From Bilabrum cf. latius (taxonomy: Eukaryota > Bigyra: Bicosoecida > Bigyra > Bicosoecida), in NCBI GenBank assembly GCA_965178125.1, contig OZ237737.1, positions 930,001 to 994,000 of the forward strand: 64,000 nucleotides of DNA. The letters run 5' to 3'. This document shows, one piece after another, positions 62,101 through 64,000 of this stretch (within the stretch, counting starts at the first letter, position 1; every line of letters begins with the position of its first letter). A program made the position numbers and the translations under genes. Under the pieces are notes generated by a model. That model made no database searches, was not told the DNA's origin, and was given only the letters and a program-made list of their open reading frames with translations.

Positions 62101-62550
62101 GCACCCGCTCTAGCCGAACGCCTCACGGTAGACACATCGACCATCTCGTTCGAGACTGAAACGCTCACGGAGGCGGAGGTGGTCACGACGTACGTTGAGA
62201 CTGATAGTACCCCGGTAGTGGCTCCCTCACCCTCTTCGCAGCCAGCCCCTGCAGCATCGGCCAGCCCGTCGCCTGCCTCGGCTGGGGAACCGGTTGACCT
62301 GGACGAAGACAATGAGGACGAGGATGGTGAGGACGGGATCCCCATGGTTGCTATCATTGCAGCAGCCGTCGGAGTGGTTGTTCTCGTCGGCGTTTCAGTG
62401 ACGGCGTATTGCTGTTGCTGCGCGGCGAAGGCGGCCAACAAGACTGGGGTTCAACGGGGAGGGAAGGTTACCATCATCCACACCAATGGAAGCTTCAATG
62501 CAGCTAACCCTATGTCGAAGGCCGTCCAAGGCCGGCCTGTGCTCGCTTGA
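56134..62550 (+). CDS. Single-pass membrane protein with EGF-repeat array (2104 aa)
   Basis: Exons 56134-56149 and 56252-62550 (TGA). The 16-bp first exon joins in frame to complete a signal peptide (MKAICSYMLLATACLVM); without it an ATG at 56257 would still give a short one. Order: 13 near-identical 48-residue EGF units (56308-58170), more divergent EGFs, a C.DG..NG.E.GIDCG module (about 58618), a membrane-proximal-like module, 19 acidic 15-residue repeats (59089-59943), a YVRGAP..GGNGL segment, about 10 EGFs, a second copy of the C.DG module and membrane-proximal segment, an acidic linker, one TM helix (about 2036-2058, MVAIIAAAVGVVVLVGVSVTA), a CCCC motif and a short tail with AANPMSKA. 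TAG codons: 58261, 58825, 58984, 61033, 61324, 61396 and 61687; the one at 61033 sits in PCG-Gln-HGTC. Probably a type I cell-surface adhesion protein; function is inferred. Confidence 0.9.
56308..58170 (+). repeat. 13 tandem 144-bp EGF-coding repeats
   Basis: Thirteen units begin every 144 bp with GGATGCGAGAGCAAGCCG, the first at 56308, the second at 56452 and the last at 58036. Each encodes one six-cysteine EGF domain plus a DETDSSGGGGSTQTG linker. Units differ at only a few bases. Units 3 and 6 share the same ACA-to-ATA change (GDIC), suggesting a three-unit block was copied. Unit 13 carries an internal 24-bp duplication (SPDGNTGF) and leads into divergent sequence. Confidence 0.95.
59089..59943 (+). 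repeat. 19 tandem 45-bp repeats encoding an acidic Pro/Gly stalk
   Basis: Nineteen 45-bp units encode GGDSTDPADGPGDNK with variation almost only at the DN/DD/GD and K/T positions. The run is exactly in frame and sits between two modules of the EGF protein. It is expected to be an extended, negatively charged, length-variable spacer. Confidence 0.95.
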
Positions 62551-62933
62551 AAGATATCGTTTGCGTGTCTGTGCGATGCACATGCTGGTGTTGGAGAGCT
62601 GGATCTGCCGGACGACGGCGGTCATGATAGCATTAACCAGCACCATGTGTCTGAGCGGATTTGATCCGTGCAAGTTTAGATCCGGGTCAGTCTAATAGTA
62701 GCCTGTGGCGGGCTCTTGCCGCGCCCTTGGCGGCTGCTTGAGCGCACTTTGTGCTCCGATATGTTGAATTGACGCAAATACTGGATCGGATACTGCCACA
62801 TATAAAAACTTCTGTTACGAGCAAAGCTACAGAATTGGTTCCACAAAGGCCTGCACTGGGATGAGATCTGACTTAGATGGAACCAACCAAAGGTTCGTGT
62901 TCTGGAAGAGGGTCTGCTCAGAGACATGGTCGT
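62551..62933. other. Convergent intergenic region
   Basis: 383 bp lie between the convergent stops of the EGF-repeat protein (62550) and the right-edge gene (62934). It should hold both 3' ends. I see no gene, repeat or structured element. Confidence 0.5.
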
Positions 62934-64000
62934 TCAGCGCACCAGTGCGCAGTCATTGCCTGGCTTTCCATTCGTACACTTCTCTTTGAATGCATTGACC
63001 CAGTCCACCTGGTTCGTGCCAGCAGCCTGGAACGCAACGCCCATTGCTGTCACTGCGGCCTGCGGCTCGACGCGGTGGTGCGGTGAGTTCAGGAGACCCC
63101 CGACGCACACCCTCTCGAACTTGATCTTCTTCTGCATGTCGAAGCCGCCACCTCCGCCCCCCATCTCAGTCACGGCAGATTCGGCACACTCCTGCACTGC
63201 ACCCAGAGCATTGCCCGCCTCTTCGTCGGTGAGACCTGCAAGCACCAGGTCGGCTCTGTCCTCCTTTCGCAGCAGCGAAATGTGAGGACTTCTCTCCAGG
63301 AGCGGGCCGAGGTCGGAGTTGCCGCGCAGGAGCATGGCGATCCATGAGCCGTACCCTCCCCCTTCGGTGATGCTCTCCAGGTCCCTGCGGAAGCCGAAGT
63401 TGTACTGCGCCAGTTCGTTTTGGACCCTGCACATGTCGGCCTCGAGGACGTTAAAGAACTCGAGGTTGTTGGCCCAGTCGGCGATGGCCTCGTAATCTGC
63501 GCCGCTCACGTCTATTGGTGCGAGGGTCATGTGTGCGCGTGCTGAGGGCTGCAAGTAGGCCACTACAGTGTTCTTGCCCTTCACTTGGACGGGAAGGAAG
63601 CCGTCTTGGTTAGCCGGCAGGACTTTGAGGTTCTTCTTGGCGCAGGTCTTGAAGAAGCTTCCGAAGATGTCGGTGATTTTCGATTGGTCATCGGACGAAG
63701 GCTGGCCTTGGCCATAGACCGGGACCCTGCCAGGGTGGGACCTCCGAAAGTCTTCCAGAATCTTGGCGATCTCAACCGGGGTCTTATCAGCAAATAGGGC
63801 CAGGAGGTTGGTCAGCCGAGCGTTCTGATCACGGATCCGATCCGCAAACGTCTGCTGGGCGTATTTGATGTTATCGCTCCCATCCGAGAAACCTGAGGAG
63901 AAATCTTCACGCTGTTGTTGCATGTTATCGGCTGGAAACAGTTGCTGTGCAAGACGCTGCACTGCTGTGGTGCGATCGCCGACGTTGATCTTGCCGCGGG
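62934..64000 (-). CDS. Unrecognised protein, C-terminal 355 residues (runs off right edge)
   Basis: A frame open from the right edge to TGA at 62936-62934. No start is visible: the first Met-like codon at 63962 is a GTG and the frame continues upstream of it. Composition is globular and balanced. I see no signal peptide, transmembrane segment or family motif. Landmarks are FADRIRDQNARLTNLLALF, an SDDQSKITDIFGSFF block, ITEGGGYGSWIAMLLRG, a GGGGGG run and a C-terminal KCTNGKPGNDC. It contains no in-frame TAG. The frame and codon pattern look genuinely coding, but I cannot assign a function. Confidence 0.65.
   Translation of the reverse strand, partial: RGKINVGDRTTAVQRLAQQLFPADNMQQQREDFSSGFSDGSDNIKYAQQTFADRIRDQNARLTNLLALFADKTPVEIAKILEDFRRSHPGRVPVYGQGQPSSDDQSKITDIFGSFFKTCAKKNLKVLPANQDGFLPVQVKGKNTVVAYLQPSARAHMTLAPIDVSGADYEAIADWANNLEFFNVLEADMCRVQNELAQYNFGFRRDLESITEGGGYGSWIAMLLRGNSDLGPLLERSPHISLLRKEDRADLVLAGLTDEEAGNALGAVQECAESAVTEMGGGGGGFDMQKKIKFERVCVGGLLNSPHHRVEPQAAVTAMGVAFQAAGTNQVDWVNAFKEKCTNGKPGNDCALVR

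Overview
The window is nuclear DNA of a GC-rich, flagellated unicellular eukaryote. Evidence is GT-AG introns (about 87-275 bp, mostly GTGAG...GCAG), an axonemal dynein heavy chain, a V-ATPase subunit, and giant cadherin/TIG/EGF surface proteins of the kind seen in protists. I cannot name the lineage from the sequence.

The central observation is that TAG is not a stop codon here. Every large gene is one continuous reading frame broken only by in-frame TAG, at places where relatives or an in-window paralog carry glutamine. The true ends are TGA (five genes) or TAA (two genes). Read with TAG = Gln, the many apparent ORF fragments collapse into seven genes plus one relic.

Layout. 1-1460 (minus): 5' end of a giant receptor-like gene (paralog C) running off the left edge. 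1461-3177: intergenic, with a strong hairpin and a 104-bp relic of a related gene's 3' end. 3178-15995 (minus): paralog A, 4087 aa: LamG-like, sushi, cadherin, many TIG repeats, Cys-rich, multi-TM. 16603-34505 (minus): paralog B, 5564 aa: CUB, Cys-rich repeats, about 20 cadherin repeats, TIG repeats, Cys-rich, multi-TM. 35518-37176 (plus): V-ATPase V1 subunit C, 3 exons. 37347-39915 (minus): inward-rectifier K+ channel, 4 exons. 40284-55382 (plus): single-exon 5032-aa axonemal dynein heavy chain. 56134-62550 (plus): 2104-aa single-pass EGF-repeat protein. 62934-64000 (minus): 3' part of an unrecognised gene.

The gene set is mostly membrane, ciliary and surface: three related giant adhesion/receptor proteins in a head-to-tail array, an EGF surface protein, a K+ channel, a proton-pump subunit and a ciliary motor. 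A link to the flagellum or cell surface is inference from product types, not shown by the sequence. Exon models and protein lengths are hand-derived from splice motifs, phase and paralog comparison; no transcript or database was consulted.
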